A DNA stretch of 64,000 nucleotides from Mucilaginibacter flavus (GCF_030409315.1 NZ_JAUFPS010000035.1:15456-79455); one strand, 5' to 3'; counted from the stretch's first letter, positions 35,501 through 44,554 are shown. Translations and numbers: made by a program. Notes: generated from the sequence alone by a model not told the origin.

Positions 35501-35959
35501 AGTTACGGCCCATTTGATATGAGCATATTTTTGCAAGGCATTATGGGTAACAAAATATTTAACGCGGTTAAATACACCGGTTTAAATGCATCTATCCAAA
35601 ACTACAACCTGCTGGCCGATGCTAAAAACGCATGGACACCAACTCATACCAATACCACTATTCCGCGGTTATCGGCAAGTGATAACAACGGTAATTTTGG
35701 TAACGTATCTGATTTTTATGTAGAGAATGGCTCTTACATGCGTATCAAAAACGTAACCCTTGGTTACACTTTACCAAAATCGTTACTGTTAAAAATTGGG
35801 GTAAGAAGTGCGAGGGTATTCGCCAACGCGCAAAACCTGGCAACCTTTACCAAGTACACCGGTTTAGACCCCGAGGTTGGTATAAACCAAAACGGTGTCG
35901 ACCTTGGGCTTTACCCACAATCCCGCATCATTTTAGTAGGTGTTAACGTAGGCTTATAA
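32585..35959 (+). CDS. SusC/RagA TonB-linked outer-membrane transporter with STN domain (locus B)
   Basis: An 1124 aa transporter. It has a signal peptide (about 1-39), an STN domain (about 46-122), a carboxypeptidase-regulatory-like domain (about 135-205), then the classic plug segment VVVGYGTQKKSDVTGAVG (about 213-230) and IDVLKDSYAAIYGARAAGGV. The barrel runs to VGVNVGL. The start is 32585 or the ATG at 32603 (MEKLLTR), which shortens the signal peptide n-region. SusD follows after 35 bases. The nearby arabinan-active enzymes on the other strand suggest an arabinose-containing glycan as cargo, but this is inference. Confidence 0.95.
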   Translation: MIKNKCMEKLLTRISGKLMAAILLLLTLSATLVPGQARAERKLSLIDQPVTVKFADETMDASLDKLKKALTSVAFNYNLNDVATVKVKAATFTGKPLKDVLNALTQGTRLEYHEKYGTIIISRKKVVIAPAKIVVTGNVVDKDGPLAGVAIRSKTTQAGTSTDVSGDFKISVEQGEVLVFTFIGYKSQEVIADHSPLNITLTADVTGLNAVVVVGYGTQKKSDVTGAVGSLKVSNVKDRSVGSVTEMLQGQIAGVTVINESGDPTATPSIRLRGQSSFNTEGPLTVVDGTIYNGGPIDPNDIESIDVLKDSYAAIYGARAAGGVVLITTKRGKQGKTNLDVSVKGGVQNSLKILQALNAAEYADAINTAYDNAGKTRLPAFDATVNPDSRITRTNWPDALFRTGHVQDYSLNISGGSEKSTFYVSGSYRKNDAILLNTNSVRYNFRVNSDHQIKDWLKIGESMSYSYNNGQGANTSSAYTGAILSAIFYPPNASIYNADGSFGGVPAAYAGSYGDVINPVAYLKRLDNSTAVNSFTINPYVEVSLFKGLKFRSNLGITKNLGTVKNFSTRVLEPGKKFFDNFLYQESYTATTILAEQTLNYDRVFAKDHHVSALAGYTYQDDKYNYFGVNTDNYLSEADAYRYLINGTLSPSGTPLVGNLTESALISYFGRVGYDYKGRYFINGIIRRDATSKLSKQYRSETYPGVSGGWLISKEPFFPANGAISFAKLRASYGQSGNLAGLGDFPTSVSLSKTSGYLGSPAAIVNGYGIDGLANPNLRWEKATQTDLGFDLGLLNDKLSVTGDVFVKNNTQFLFAPPVAAVYGVANPPFVNGGKIQNKGMELGLKYQDNAGAFHYNLALNGSYIKNKIIDILPGEEQILGNPTVRDNLVPVQLQQGYSLYSFFGYKTAGLFQTQDEINNYKGPSGALIQPNAKPGDIKFSDLNGDGKLTDADKTYLGTPFPKFNYGFTANLSYGPFDMSIFLQGIMGNKIFNAVKYTGLNASIQNYNLLADAKNAWTPTHTNTTIPRLSASDNNGNFGNVSDFYVENGSYMRIKNVTLGYTLPKSLLLKIGVRSARVFANAQNLATFTKYTGLDPEVGINQNGVDLGLYPQSRIILVGVNVGL

Positions 35960-35980
35960 TCACATACAAACAAGAATTTT

Positions 35981-35988
35981 AAGGAGAT
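35981..35988 (+). promoter_or_regulatory. Strong Shine-Dalgarno sequence before susD of locus B
   Basis: AAGGAGAT lies six bases before the susD ATG at 35995. Most genes in this window have no recognisable ribosome binding sequence, as usual in Bacteroidota, so this one stands out and supports the chosen start. Confidence 0.6.
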
Positions 35989-35994
35989 AATAAG

Positions 35995-37509
35995 ATGAAA
36001 ATCAAAAATATATTAACAGCGGGCCTGGCGGGTGTACTGATCATAGCACTTGCGCAAAGCTGTAAAAAAGGCACTTTAGATAATATTAAACCAACAGGTA
36101 CACCTACAAGTACCAACTTCTGGAAAACATCAGATGACGCGCTTCAGGCTGCTAACGGTTTATACGAAAAACAAAGCGGAAGCGAGGATTTGTATGGCCG
36201 TGGTTTTTTCTGGTTCATAAACGCCAGCGATGATATGGTGGTTGGCCGTACATCTGCCGATAGGGAAAATATCAAAAACTTTATATGTACCGGTAACGAA
36301 AGTAGTATTTACGCCCCGTGGTCATTACACTTTGTGGTGATGAAAAGAGCTAATGATGTAATTGCCAATGTACCAGGCATCACTATGGACCAAGCCACCA
36401 AAAACTTTATTTTGGGCCAGGCCTACCTTATACACGCGGTAATGCACCTTGAAATTGCCGATTTGTACGGAAGTGATAAGCAGGGCGCGCCTATTCAAAA
36501 CAGGACTAACCCTGTGGCGTTTCCGCTTCAAGCTGCATCTGTAAAAGATAACTACGCCTATATTGAGGCCGATTTAAAGAAAGCAGCTAATTTATTACCT
36601 TACTTTGATAAGCTTGCCCCAGCCGATTATGGCCGCGCGCACAAAACTGCTGCCTGGGCTTATCTGGCCAAAACGTATTTACACGCAAAAGATTACGCCA
36701 ATGCCGAAAAATACGCCGACTCGGTTATTTTAAGTGGTAAACATGCTTTATTAGCCAATTATGCCGATGTATTTAAAATTGCCAACAACTACAGCTCCGA
36801 GTACATTTGGTCGGTTGCGAGTAACTTAAACGGGCAGAGCATTTTACCTGGGGCTATGTTAGAAAACAAAGGCTGGGGATTATACAATGGCTTTGGTTAC
36901 TACCAGCCAACTAAAGAACTGGTTGACGAATTTGAACCCGGCGACAAAAGACTTGCGGCGACCATCCTGAAAAAAGGGGATTCATTCCAATACTTTGGTC
37001 AAACTTATACCTACCCTATCGGCGGTAAAAGCAACAGCTTAACAGGTTACCAGTTTAACAAATACATGGAGCCATTTAGCTATGCCGGCGGCATACATGT
37101 AAGCCCTAACGGCGATGAACCTTCCACAGATTTAAATGTGCCTTTATTACGCTACGCGGAACTTTTACTAATTAAAGCCGAGGCCCAGATTATGCAGGGT
37201 AAAAATGGCGATGCTGCTTTAAACCTTGTGCGTGTGCGCGCAGGTTTGGCTCCAAAATCTGGCGCAACAATGGCCGACTTAAAACACGAGCGCCGTGTTG
37301 AATTAGCGGGCGAATGGAGCGACAGGAATTTTGATTTGGTACGCTGGGGCGATGCCCAGGCAACTTACGCCAAACCTTTGCATGGCGCAGATGGATCGGT
37401 GGTTTGGAAGGCCCGTAACTTTGATCCTGCAAGGGACAATGTTTGGCCTATCCCACCCAAAGATATCCAGATAAGCCAGGGCCAGTTAAAGCAAAATGCT
37501 GGCTGGTAA
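35995..37509 (+). CDS. SusD/RagB-family nutrient-binding lipoprotein (locus B)
   Basis: A 504 aa SusD lipoprotein (LIIALAQSCKKG, lipidated Cys23). The SusD-like N-terminal region (about 40-220) and the RagB domain (about 300-504) are clear: VPLLRYAELLLIKAEAQIM, NLVRVRAGLAP, LKHERRVELAGEWSDRNFD LVRWG and VWPIPPKDIQIS near the end. It binds glycan at the cell surface for SusC and is followed by a strong terminator, so the operon ends here. Confidence 0.95.
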   Translation: MKIKNILTAGLAGVLIIALAQSCKKGTLDNIKPTGTPTSTNFWKTSDDALQAANGLYEKQSGSEDLYGRGFFWFINASDDMVVGRTSADRENIKNFICTGNESSIYAPWSLHFVVMKRANDVIANVPGITMDQATKNFILGQAYLIHAVMHLEIADLYGSDKQGAPIQNRTNPVAFPLQAASVKDNYAYIEADLKKAANLLPYFDKLAPADYGRAHKTAAWAYLAKTYLHAKDYANAEKYADSVILSGKHALLANYADVFKIANNYSSEYIWSVASNLNGQSILPGAMLENKGWGLYNGFGYYQPTKELVDEFEPGDKRLAATILKKGDSFQYFGQTYTYPIGGKSNSLTGYQFNKYMEPFSYAGGIHVSPNGDEPSTDLNVPLLRYAELLLIKAEAQIMQGKNGDAALNLVRVRAGLAPKSGATMADLKHERRVELAGEWSDRNFDLVRWGDAQATYAKPLHGADGSVVWKARNFDPARDNVWPIPPKDIQISQGQLKQNAGW

Positions 37510-37532
37510 TTAACCTGATTATGATTAAATAA

Positions 37533-37567
37533 AAAAAGAGGCTGTCCCCAAAAGGCAGCCTCTTTTT
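37533..37567. terminator. Bidirectional rho-independent terminator
   Basis: The arms aaaaagaggctg and cagcctcttttt are perfect 12-base complements with an 11-base loop, and carry T or A tracts on either side. It serves the convergent ends of susD (37509) and the GH43 gene (37586). Confidence 0.92.
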
Positions 37568-37585
37568 GTTAGTAGCTATCCAGCA

Positions 37586-39727
37586 TCATTTTTTCACTTG
37601 TACCGGCTTAATCCCCTCATGCGTAGGTATTACCGGTTTTATAGTTCCATCACTGTTAAATTCCATTTTGTCGATGCAAACCTCGCGGTTAAAACCGGCA
37701 GCATCGCCCATGGTAATACCTTTAGGGTAATTAAAACGGTGATAAACAATATACCATTGATCGGTCCCCGGTATCTGGATTACCGAGTTGTGGCCTGTTC
37801 CGTAAATACCTTTAGCAGCATCTTTAGTAAGCACGGTATTATTTGCCGGAATTTGTATAGGCCCGGTCGGCGAGTGCGAAGTGCCATAGTGAACACTATA
37901 ATCCGGGCTGCGGGTATCATTTTCCGACCACATAAAATAATAGGTGCCTTTACGGTAAAAAACATAGGTACCCTCATTATAATGGGCGTATGGGGTTAAA
38001 ATTTTGGTGGTGCCCGGCACTAAAGATACCATATCGGCATTTAACTCGGCTACGGCCATATAGCCATTACCCCAATACAAATAATTTTTCCCGGTTTGGG
38101 GATCGGCAAAAACATCGGGGTCAATTTGTTGACCACCTTTTACCCCATCGGGCAATTGCGCAAGTAATGGCTTGCCAGAATCTGTAAACGGCCCGGTTGG
38201 ATCATTTGCCGTGGCCACTCCTATTTTTTGCCCAGCAGCAAAATAATAAAAGTATTTATAGCCATTTTCAGTTTTCTGTTCGATGATGCTGGGAGCCCAG
38301 GCATTCTTTTTTGTCCAGCTTACATCCTTCGCTAAATCAAGGATTTTGCCTTCGTCTTTCCAGTTTACCATATCGGCAGAAGAAAAAGCTTTAAAATAAG
38401 TACCAGACCAACCGTCAAAACCGTCACTGGTTGGATAGATGTAAAACTTGCCCGTTTTTTCGGCATACAATATTTCCGGATCGGCATAGTAACCTGCTAT
38501 TGCCGGGTTATGCGTTTCTTCAACTTTTACTTTTACAACCTGCGGCTTTTTACCACCTATAGATACCGAATAATTAACAGCACCCTTGCTAAAATCCTGC
38601 GGCACTGCCGGGCTTACCTTTACACCGGGAAACAACAAAAACTCCGGGTTAAACAAATGCAGGTTGGTACCTGGCTTTACAGGTAAATAAAGTTCATTGG
38701 CGGCTTCATTAAAAACTATATTGATGTTTTTAATCTGTTTATTACGGGCCGATAGCATCACATCTTCAACAGTTTCCCATTTGGCCGTAAGCGCCGAGGC
38801 TTCACGCGCGGTGATAGGCATTACCGTACCATGCCGCGGGTGAAAGTTCATTGATACTTCATCATCTATCAGTTTAAAATGTTCCAGATCATCGGTATGG
38901 GTAAACTGGTATTTGCCCTGGGTGTACATATCGTACATTAAAATATAGCCATTGCTATTGTTTAGTTTGAAGGTGCCGGCCCCTTCTACAGGGTCTTTGG
39001 TTTGTTGCACATATTTATCGCGCAGCATATAGCCCGATGTAAGCTTATCAGATACCGCTATTTTTATACCAGCGCCCGAGCCTTCAGTTTTAAAAAACAG
39101 GTAGTATTTATTGTTTTTATACACAATATCACCATCAATGCATGCGCCGCCATCAGGCTTAAAAAACAGCTGTTTAGGCTCAGTTTCCAGGCCGGTGAAA
39201 TCCTTATTGGCGTAGGCGTAATAAATTTTATCTGCCTCTTCGCCAAACCGCATCGACCAATAGATCATATATTTTTTCGCCTGCGGGTCATAAATGGTTT
39301 GAGGTGCCCATACCCTGTTAACGCCGGCAAATTTGGGAAAGGTTTTAGTAATATCTATTGATACAGATGACCAGTTCACCAGGTTGGTTGATTTAAGTAA
39401 AACCATGGCATAATCCGGCCCCCATCCATATTTTTCGGTATTCATATCGGTTGCAACCATGTAAAAGGTTTTGCCATCGGCGGCACGCATAATATGCGGA
39501 TCGCGAACGCCCCCGGTAGCACTGATAGTAGCGGCATCAAGCACCGGCTGATTTTTATTTAAGGCCCTAAAATGATAGCCGTCATTACTCAGCGCAAAGC
39601 GAATGTGTTCGCCGCCTTTACCGCCGGTAAAATAAGTAAATAAATAAGCGCTGAAGCTTTGTTTTGGCTGAGCGATGAGCACAGTGTAAAAACCGATAAA
39701 AGCACCTAATAAAACGATTCTTTTCAT
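37586..39727 (-). CDS. Secreted protein with two GH43-type five-blade propeller domains
   Basis: A 713 aa protein with a signal peptide (1-19, ending IAQ). The N-terminal half (about 25-330) has GH43-like acidic motifs: GVRDPHIMR, GACIDGDIVYK and DPVEGAGTFKL. A linker domain of about 70 residues follows (beta-rich, about 340-410). The second half (about 410-710) is a classic GH43: IAGYYADPEILY, QIDPDVFADP and YNEGTYVFYR hold the Asp-Asp-Glu triad. GH43 enzymes are mostly arabinofuranosidases or xylosidases. Two propellers in one chain could mean two activities on branched arabinan or arabinoxylan. It leads toward the susD terminator and sits 30 bases after the GH51 gene. Confidence 0.88.
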   Translation of the reverse strand: MKRIVLLGAFIGFYTVLIAQPKQSFSAYLFTYFTGGKGGEHIRFALSNDGYHFRALNKNQPVLDAATISATGGVRDPHIMRAADGKTFYMVATDMNTEKYGWGPDYAMVLLKSTNLVNWSSVSIDITKTFPKFAGVNRVWAPQTIYDPQAKKYMIYWSMRFGEEADKIYYAYANKDFTGLETEPKQLFFKPDGGACIDGDIVYKNNKYYLFFKTEGSGAGIKIAVSDKLTSGYMLRDKYVQQTKDPVEGAGTFKLNNSNGYILMYDMYTQGKYQFTHTDDLEHFKLIDDEVSMNFHPRHGTVMPITAREASALTAKWETVEDVMLSARNKQIKNINIVFNEAANELYLPVKPGTNLHLFNPEFLLFPGVKVSPAVPQDFSKGAVNYSVSIGGKKPQVVKVKVEETHNPAIAGYYADPEILYAEKTGKFYIYPTSDGFDGWSGTYFKAFSSADMVNWKDEGKILDLAKDVSWTKKNAWAPSIIEQKTENGYKYFYYFAAGQKIGVATANDPTGPFTDSGKPLLAQLPDGVKGGQQIDPDVFADPQTGKNYLYWGNGYMAVAELNADMVSLVPGTTKILTPYAHYNEGTYVFYRKGTYYFMWSENDTRSPDYSVHYGTSHSPTGPIQIPANNTVLTKDAAKGIYGTGHNSVIQIPGTDQWYIVYHRFNYPKGITMGDAAGFNREVCIDKMEFNSDGTIKPVIPTHEGIKPVQVKK

Positions 39728-39757
39728 ATATGTAAGTTGTATTGATAATTTAAATTA

Positions 39758-41737
39758 CTATTGGCTTTTTGATACTCGATAACCTTTAATCCTCACCACC
39801 GTTAATGAATAAGCAGGTACGGTAAAGTCCCAGTGCTTTTTTAGCGTTATCGGTATTGTTTTCGGAACTATGGCGGTAGGGTGAGCTATAGTATTTGTGG
39901 CTTTGGGATCTCCGGTGATTACAGTGATAGCGGCCGACTTTGATAATTTTCCAAGTTTAGATAAATCAGCGGTCCCGGAAAGTGACGCCGGGCCTGCATT
40001 CGCAATTTTCAGGATGATATCTCCGGTGGCAGCATCCCTTACACAGGATGCTCCTGCAATGCTATCTGTTAAAGCTTTATCTTTAAAACTCATTACGGCC
40101 GGCAAATATTCACTACCCGAATTAACCGCGAACTGTTGCTGCACATAATAATTAACCGTTGGAAAAACCTGCTTGCCATTAAAATAGATGAGGTTAGGGT
40201 TCCATGACGTATGACCTATCCGGGCGATGAGGGGCGCGTATGATGCCATTTGAACCACATCTCCGTTACGCTCCAGATTAGTCATATAAACAGCCTCTGA
40301 CACGGCGTTAAACAGGGTATTACCCCATGATGCATACTCACCAATATATACTTTTGAATGCAGCCGGTTGTAATGATCATAACGATGGGTGTTTTTTAAA
40401 AACCATTCCGGCTTTTCGTAATAATGCTCATCAACAATCCCTACAGAAAGTAAGTCGGCCAGTTTCCATCCATTTTCAAAATCATCACCTGCCGGGCTTG
40501 GCCCAACAGTGCCGATGATCCTGATCTCGGGGTGAGCTTTCCTTACGGCATCATAAATGAGCCGGAACCGCTCTTCAAAAAGCCCGGTGATCTTGTCTTC
40601 ATTACCGATGCCAAGATACTCCAGGTTAAACGGTGCCGGATGACCTGCCGCGGCCCGTTTGGCCCCCCAGGTAGAACTTACAGGTCCGTTGGCATATTCT
40701 ATCAGATCAAGTATATCCTGTATATATGCTCCCATTTCTTCCATAGGGATTCCCTTTTGCCCGGTAGAGCCGATTTTCCAGGTACCGCCTGAATTTTGAC
40801 AGCTTACTCCAGCAGCCAGCACAGGCACAGGTTTAGCCCCTATGTCTTCGCAAAAACGAAAGTACTCGTAATAGCCTAAGCCAACAGATTGATGGTAATT
40901 CCAGATGTCGCGCTGTTCAACCCGTTGCTCCAGGGGGCCAATGGTGTTTTTCCATCGATATATATTGGCAACACCATCGCCATGTACAAGGCAACCGCCC
41001 GGGAAGCGCATAAATTTAGGTTTAACGGCAGCAATGGTTTGAGCCAGATCTGCCCGCATGCCGTTTTCGTGCCCTTTAAAAGTTTCGGCAGGGAATAATG
41101 ACACCATATCAATACCAATTTTGCCGGTTGATTTTACCAGCAATACCAGTTTGGCGCTATCCTCATCAAAATTTACCTTAATCTTTTCCGAATATTTATT
41201 CCAACCCTTCTGTGATGCCGTAAACGATGCCGTGCCAAGCTCTTTACCCTTTTTATCAATTAGCGATACCGAAACCGGTAAAGCTTGCGGCGATAGCACA
41301 TTTAAAAACACCGAGAAGTTATAGTATTTGCCTGCCTGCACCGGGATACCGTCAAAGCCGCTATTTTCAAGCCCTACCCCTTTTTGCCCTGCATCGTCAA
41401 TATTCAACAATATGTAGTGTGAGTTGTTGGGGTGTATGGGTTTTGCTGTTTCTACAGAAATAGTACCGTAACCAAAACCGTCGGTTTGGTATTTCCAGGC
41501 TGTCAGTGAGTTCCAGTCGCGGTTATCAGCCGGGCTGTATTCAAAAGATCTGTTTTGTACCAACTCGGCATACAGGCCCCCATCGGCCGCGTAGCTCAAA
41601 TCTTCAAAAAAGATCCCAAAAAGATCGGGGCTGATCTTTTTGGCGGTTGCAATAGCGGGCTTTTGTTGCCCGTGAACATCAAACTGCATTAGTGCAAACA
41701 GCAATAACAGCAGTCCGTAACGTTTTTTTATGATCAT
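39758..41737 (-). CDS. GH51 alpha-L-arabinofuranosidase, secreted
   Basis: A 659 aa GH51 enzyme with a signal peptide (1-23, VHGQ). An N-terminal carbohydrate-binding-like region (about 70-215, YNFSVFLNVLSPQALPVSVS) is followed by the (beta/alpha)8 core. LRFPGGCLVHGDG, the acid/base Glu in EYLGIGNEDK and the nucleophile Glu in KVYIGEYASWGN are visible. The C-terminal beta-sandwich (about 550-655) ends with LTVVRIKGY. It removes arabinofuranosyl side chains from arabinan or arabinoxylan. It lies between two GH43 genes (gaps 30 and 44 bases), so the three form one operon. Confidence 0.93.
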   Translation of the reverse strand: MIIKKRYGLLLLLFALMQFDVHGQQKPAIATAKKISPDLFGIFFEDLSYAADGGLYAELVQNRSFEYSPADNRDWNSLTAWKYQTDGFGYGTISVETAKPIHPNNSHYILLNIDDAGQKGVGLENSGFDGIPVQAGKYYNFSVFLNVLSPQALPVSVSLIDKKGKELGTASFTASQKGWNKYSEKIKVNFDEDSAKLVLLVKSTGKIGIDMVSLFPAETFKGHENGMRADLAQTIAAVKPKFMRFPGGCLVHGDGVANIYRWKNTIGPLEQRVEQRDIWNYHQSVGLGYYEYFRFCEDIGAKPVPVLAAGVSCQNSGGTWKIGSTGQKGIPMEEMGAYIQDILDLIEYANGPVSSTWGAKRAAAGHPAPFNLEYLGIGNEDKITGLFEERFRLIYDAVRKAHPEIRIIGTVGPSPAGDDFENGWKLADLLSVGIVDEHYYEKPEWFLKNTHRYDHYNRLHSKVYIGEYASWGNTLFNAVSEAVYMTNLERNGDVVQMASYAPLIARIGHTSWNPNLIYFNGKQVFPTVNYYVQQQFAVNSGSEYLPAVMSFKDKALTDSIAGASCVRDAATGDIILKIANAGPASLSGTADLSKLGKLSKSAAITVITGDPKATNTIAHPTAIVPKTIPITLKKHWDFTVPAYSLTVVRIKGYRVSKSQ

Positions 41738-41781
41738 AACAGGTTATCAGGTTTCGGGACGCGATTGGTGCGCATTCCCTT

Positions 41782-42741
41782 TTAATTAAATGGTTTCACT
41801 CCTTTGGTGCTTACTCTTTTGATATTGCCCCCGGCATCAAAATTCAGGCTGTCCAGGCAAAGCTGCCTAAGCACATATGACTCTTTTTGCGGAAAAATGC
41901 GGTGATATAATATGTAACGCTGGCCTTTTTCTTCAAAAGTAGTATGATGTCCAGGCCCAATTACGGTGCTATCGGCAGAGGTGCTTAAAATTACCCGGTG
42001 CTGGTCTTCTGTGAACGGACCAAGCGGACTATTGCCTTTGGCATAACCCACCTGGTAACTCGCATCAATGGCTTTTCCTTCAGAAAACATAAGGTAGTAC
42101 ACCTTATTACGTTTTACCATATGGGCACCTTCAAAAAAATGAGGGGTAGTTACCTCAACCGGAGCGCCATCAAAAGAAACCATATCTTTTTTCAGTTTCA
42201 CAGCCATACAGTGCCCGTTGATCCATTTATATCCAGATCCCCAATAAAGATAGGCGCTGCCATCAGCGTCAATAAAACAATCGGGATCGATATTATGCAC
42301 CGCCTTATAATCAGTTGATTTTACCATAGGTGAGTTATCGCTCTTCAGGTTTTTCCAGGGACCGAGCGGAGTATTGCTAACACCACCCCAAACCTCGCCT
42401 CCAACGGCAACGTACATGTAAAACCGATTGTCTTTTCCTTTAACTACAGATGGAGCCCAAACCATTTCATTAAGCGAAGTTGGTGTGGTACAGGCCTGTT
42501 TTGTTGGCCAGTTAAGGTGATGCCGTTTAAAGGTTATAAAATCTTTGGTTTCCAGCACAGCCAGCTCCTTATCGCCCCAGGGATCGATGGTGGCATAAAT
42601 AAAAAAACTGCCCTTGTCCTTCACAATAGTAGGATCGGCAAAATACCCTGGTGTTATTGGGTTGTGAATTATTTGCTGCTGTGCAACGGTTACCTTGCAG
42701 CATACGCTGAATGCGAGCATGAAAAACAGGCGCTGTATCAT
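41782..42741 (-). CDS. Secreted GH43-family glycoside hydrolase
   Basis: A 319 aa single-domain GH43 with a signal peptide (1-20, VAQQ). The catalytic acid motifs are ITPGYFADPTI (base Asp), HNIDPDCFIDADG (pKa-modulating Asp) and HFFEGAHMV (acid Glu). The GPGHHT loop that lines the active site is also present. It is likely an arabinofuranosidase, xylosidase or exo-arabinanase. It is the first gene of the GH43-GH51-GH43 operon, starting 13 bases after the terminator of cysQ. Confidence 0.9.
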   Translation of the reverse strand: MIQRLFFMLAFSVCCKVTVAQQQIIHNPITPGYFADPTIVKDKGSFFIYATIDPWGDKELAVLETKDFITFKRHHLNWPTKQACTTPTSLNEMVWAPSVVKGKDNRFYMYVAVGGEVWGGVSNTPLGPWKNLKSDNSPMVKSTDYKAVHNIDPDCFIDADGSAYLYWGSGYKWINGHCMAVKLKKDMVSFDGAPVEVTTPHFFEGAHMVKRNKVYYLMFSEGKAIDASYQVGYAKGNSPLGPFTEDQHRVILSTSADSTVIGPGHHTTFEEKGQRYILYHRIFPQKESYVLRQLCLDSLNFDAGGNIKRVSTKGVKPFN

Positions 42742-42753
42742 GGCGCAATATAA

Positions 42754-42806
42754 AAAAAGGCCGGAATATTAATTGTTATTTACACAATTAATATTCCGGC
42801 CTTTTT
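42754..42806 (-). terminator. Very strong hairpin terminator after cysQ
   Basis: The 23-base perfect arms at 42754-42776 and 42784-42806 (aaaaaggccggaatattaat...) are separated by a 7-base loop, with T and A tracts at both ends. It insulates the GH43/GH51 operon promoter from cysQ. Confidence 0.93.
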
Positions 42807-42830
42807 GAGCTATTTTAATCTGTGTTTAAT

Positions 42831-43610
42831 TTATCTCACTTTAACAATAAAGCCGCCATTTAATAGCGATGGTTTATTGTAGTCAAAATGCGCTCCATTT
42901 TCCGTCGTCATGATGGCACCGCTGTGAACGGCAATGGCTTGGCCAGCGGCTGTATCCCATTCCATGGTGGGGCCATGCCGGTAATAAATATGGGCTTTAC
43001 CTTCGGCTATCAAACAAAATTTAATAGAACTGCCGACCGTAAGGGTGCCGGTTATGGGGTATTGCTCAAGCAGGACATTTTCCGCGGTTGAAGCATGTGA
43101 CCTGCTACCGGCAGAGATCCAGTTTATAGCATGCTTATCGGCATGAATTTCCCGGCTATCTCCTGAAGCTGTCTCTTTCCAGCTACCTATACCCATGCCA
43201 CCGTAGTACAGGTCACCACTTACAGGTACATAAATAATGCCTAAAACCGGCTCATTTTTGTACATCAAGGCAATGTTTACGGTAAACTCGCCGTTCCGTT
43301 TTATAAACTCTTTGGTGCCGTCTAATGGGTCTATGCACCAATAGCACTTCCACGCCTTCCTCACTTCATAAGGAATATTTTCACCTTCTTCTGACATTAC
43401 CGGAATACCCGGAGTTAAAGCCGTAAGACCTTTCATGATCAATCGGTGCGATGCACTATCGGCAAGTGTTAATGGCGACTCATCGTTCTTTAGCGTCACT
43501 TCAAAATCATCCTGATGATAGATAGCCATGATGGCTGCACCTGCCTGTTTGGCCAGCGTTAAAAGGTCATTTATTTCAATTGCGGGACAACCGGGAATAG
43601 TAAAAAACAT
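42831..43610 (-). CDS. cysQ: 3'(2'),5'-bisphosphate nucleotidase CysQ
   Basis: A 259 aa inositol-monophosphatase-superfamily enzyme that dephosphorylates PAP/PAPS in sulfate assimilation. Metal-binding motifs are VMSEEGE (Glu in motif 1), WCIDPLDGTKEF (93-102) and the C-terminal EWDTAAGQAIA. The length matches CysQ. It has its own terminator and sits between glycan genes without an obvious pathway link. The start at 43610 leaves MFFTIPGCPAIEINDLL; a shorter start is possible but no better candidate is seen. Confidence 0.92.
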   Translation of the reverse strand: MFFTIPGCPAIEINDLLTLAKQAGAAIMAIYHQDDFEVTLKNDESPLTLADSASHRLIMKGLTALTPGIPVMSEEGENIPYEVRKAWKCYWCIDPLDGTKEFIKRNGEFTVNIALMYKNEPVLGIIYVPVSGDLYYGGMGIGSWKETASGDSREIHADKHAINWISAGSRSHASTAENVLLEQYPITGTLTVGSSIKFCLIAEGKAHIYYRHGPTMEWDTAAGQAIAVHSGAIMTTENGAHFDYNKPSLLNGGFIVKVR

Positions 43611-43678
43611 GCCTAAAATTAAATAATTTAAACAAAGGTGGGTGCTGAACTGCCAAACGCCGACAGTATAATGCGTTT

Positions 43679-44554
43679 TTACAGCGATCCGTTAGCCTTC
43701 AATACGTTATAGAAAAACAGGAATTGAAAGGGCACCGCCTTTGACCAATAAGGCCATTCGTGCTTACCCGGGCGTTCGATATAATCATGCGGAACGCCGG
43801 CATCGGTAAGCAACTTGTGAAACTCGCGGTTGGGTTCAATCATGATATCCTCAGCGCCACAATCAAATATCAACTTTACATCATTGCCCTTAATCTTATC
43901 TATCAATGTTACAGCCGAGTAACCAGGGTATGGGTTGCCGTTCTGTTTTTTGGGACCGAGCAAATGTTCAAAATTTTGATCTCTCGATTTGGCAAAATCG
44001 GCGGGTACGTGCCATATAGCAGTATTGATGTCGGCCACACCGCTCATGCTCCCGGCCGCGCAATACAAATCGGGATGCAGGGCAGAAAGATATAATGCCC
44101 CATGGCCACCCATGGATAAGCCCGCTATGATACGCCCTTTACGGTCTTTAATAGTATGATACGTGGCGTCAACCTGCTGCACCAGTTCTTTAGTGATAAA
44201 AGTTTCGTATTGACTGGTTTTATCTATAGGGCTATCAAAATAATAGCTCATGGGGCCGCCATCGGGTGTCACAATAATTACCTGGTATTGGTCGGCAAGT
44301 TTATGGAGCAGCAACTTGTCGTCAGTTTTTGAAAGCCAATCGCGGTAGTTACCTGTGCCACCATGCAATAGGTAAATAACCGGGAATGTTTTGGTAGAGC
44401 CTTTGTAAGCATCGGGCAAAACCACCGCGGCTTTTATCACCTTTTGCATTACTTTACTTTGTATTTGCATGGTATCAACCCCGGCGGCAAAACCTTTTAC
44501 TGCAAACAAGCCCAGCATAACGCTTGTCGCTAAAAATGTAGAAATTGATTTCAT
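43679..44554 (-). CDS. Secreted CE1/esterase D-like carbohydrate esterase
   Basis: The start at 44554 gives MKSISTFLATSVMLGLFAV and a clean signal peptide ending in GFAAG. The open frame to 44596 adds a non-signal extension. The alpha/beta-hydrolase core has an oxyanion loop (LLHGGTGNYRDW), a Ser nucleophile (IAGLSMGGHGAL), Asp in DCGAEDIMI and His in RPGKHEWPYW. This pattern is shared by feruloyl/acetyl-xylan esterases and endo-1,4-beta-xylanase Z-type esterases. It probably removes ester groups from hemicellulose, in keeping with the neighbouring GH43/GH51 genes. Confidence 0.88.
   Translation of the reverse strand: MKSISTFLATSVMLGLFAVKGFAAGVDTMQIQSKVMQKVIKAAVVLPDAYKGSTKTFPVIYLLHGGTGNYRDWLSKTDDKLLLHKLADQYQVIIVTPDGGPMSYYFDSPIDKTSQYETFITKELVQQVDATYHTIKDRKGRIIAGLSMGGHGALYLSALHPDLYCAAGSMSGVADINTAIWHVPADFAKSRDQNFEHLLGPKKQNGNPYPGYSAVTLIDKIKGNDVKLIFDCGAEDIMIEPNREFHKLLTDAGVPHDYIERPGKHEWPYWSKAVPFQFLFFYNVLKANGSL

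Noticed and set aside
37598..37999. A 133-codon open frame on the plus strand
   Set aside because: It is antisense to the second propeller domain of the GH43 protein; composition is that of an antisense shadow.
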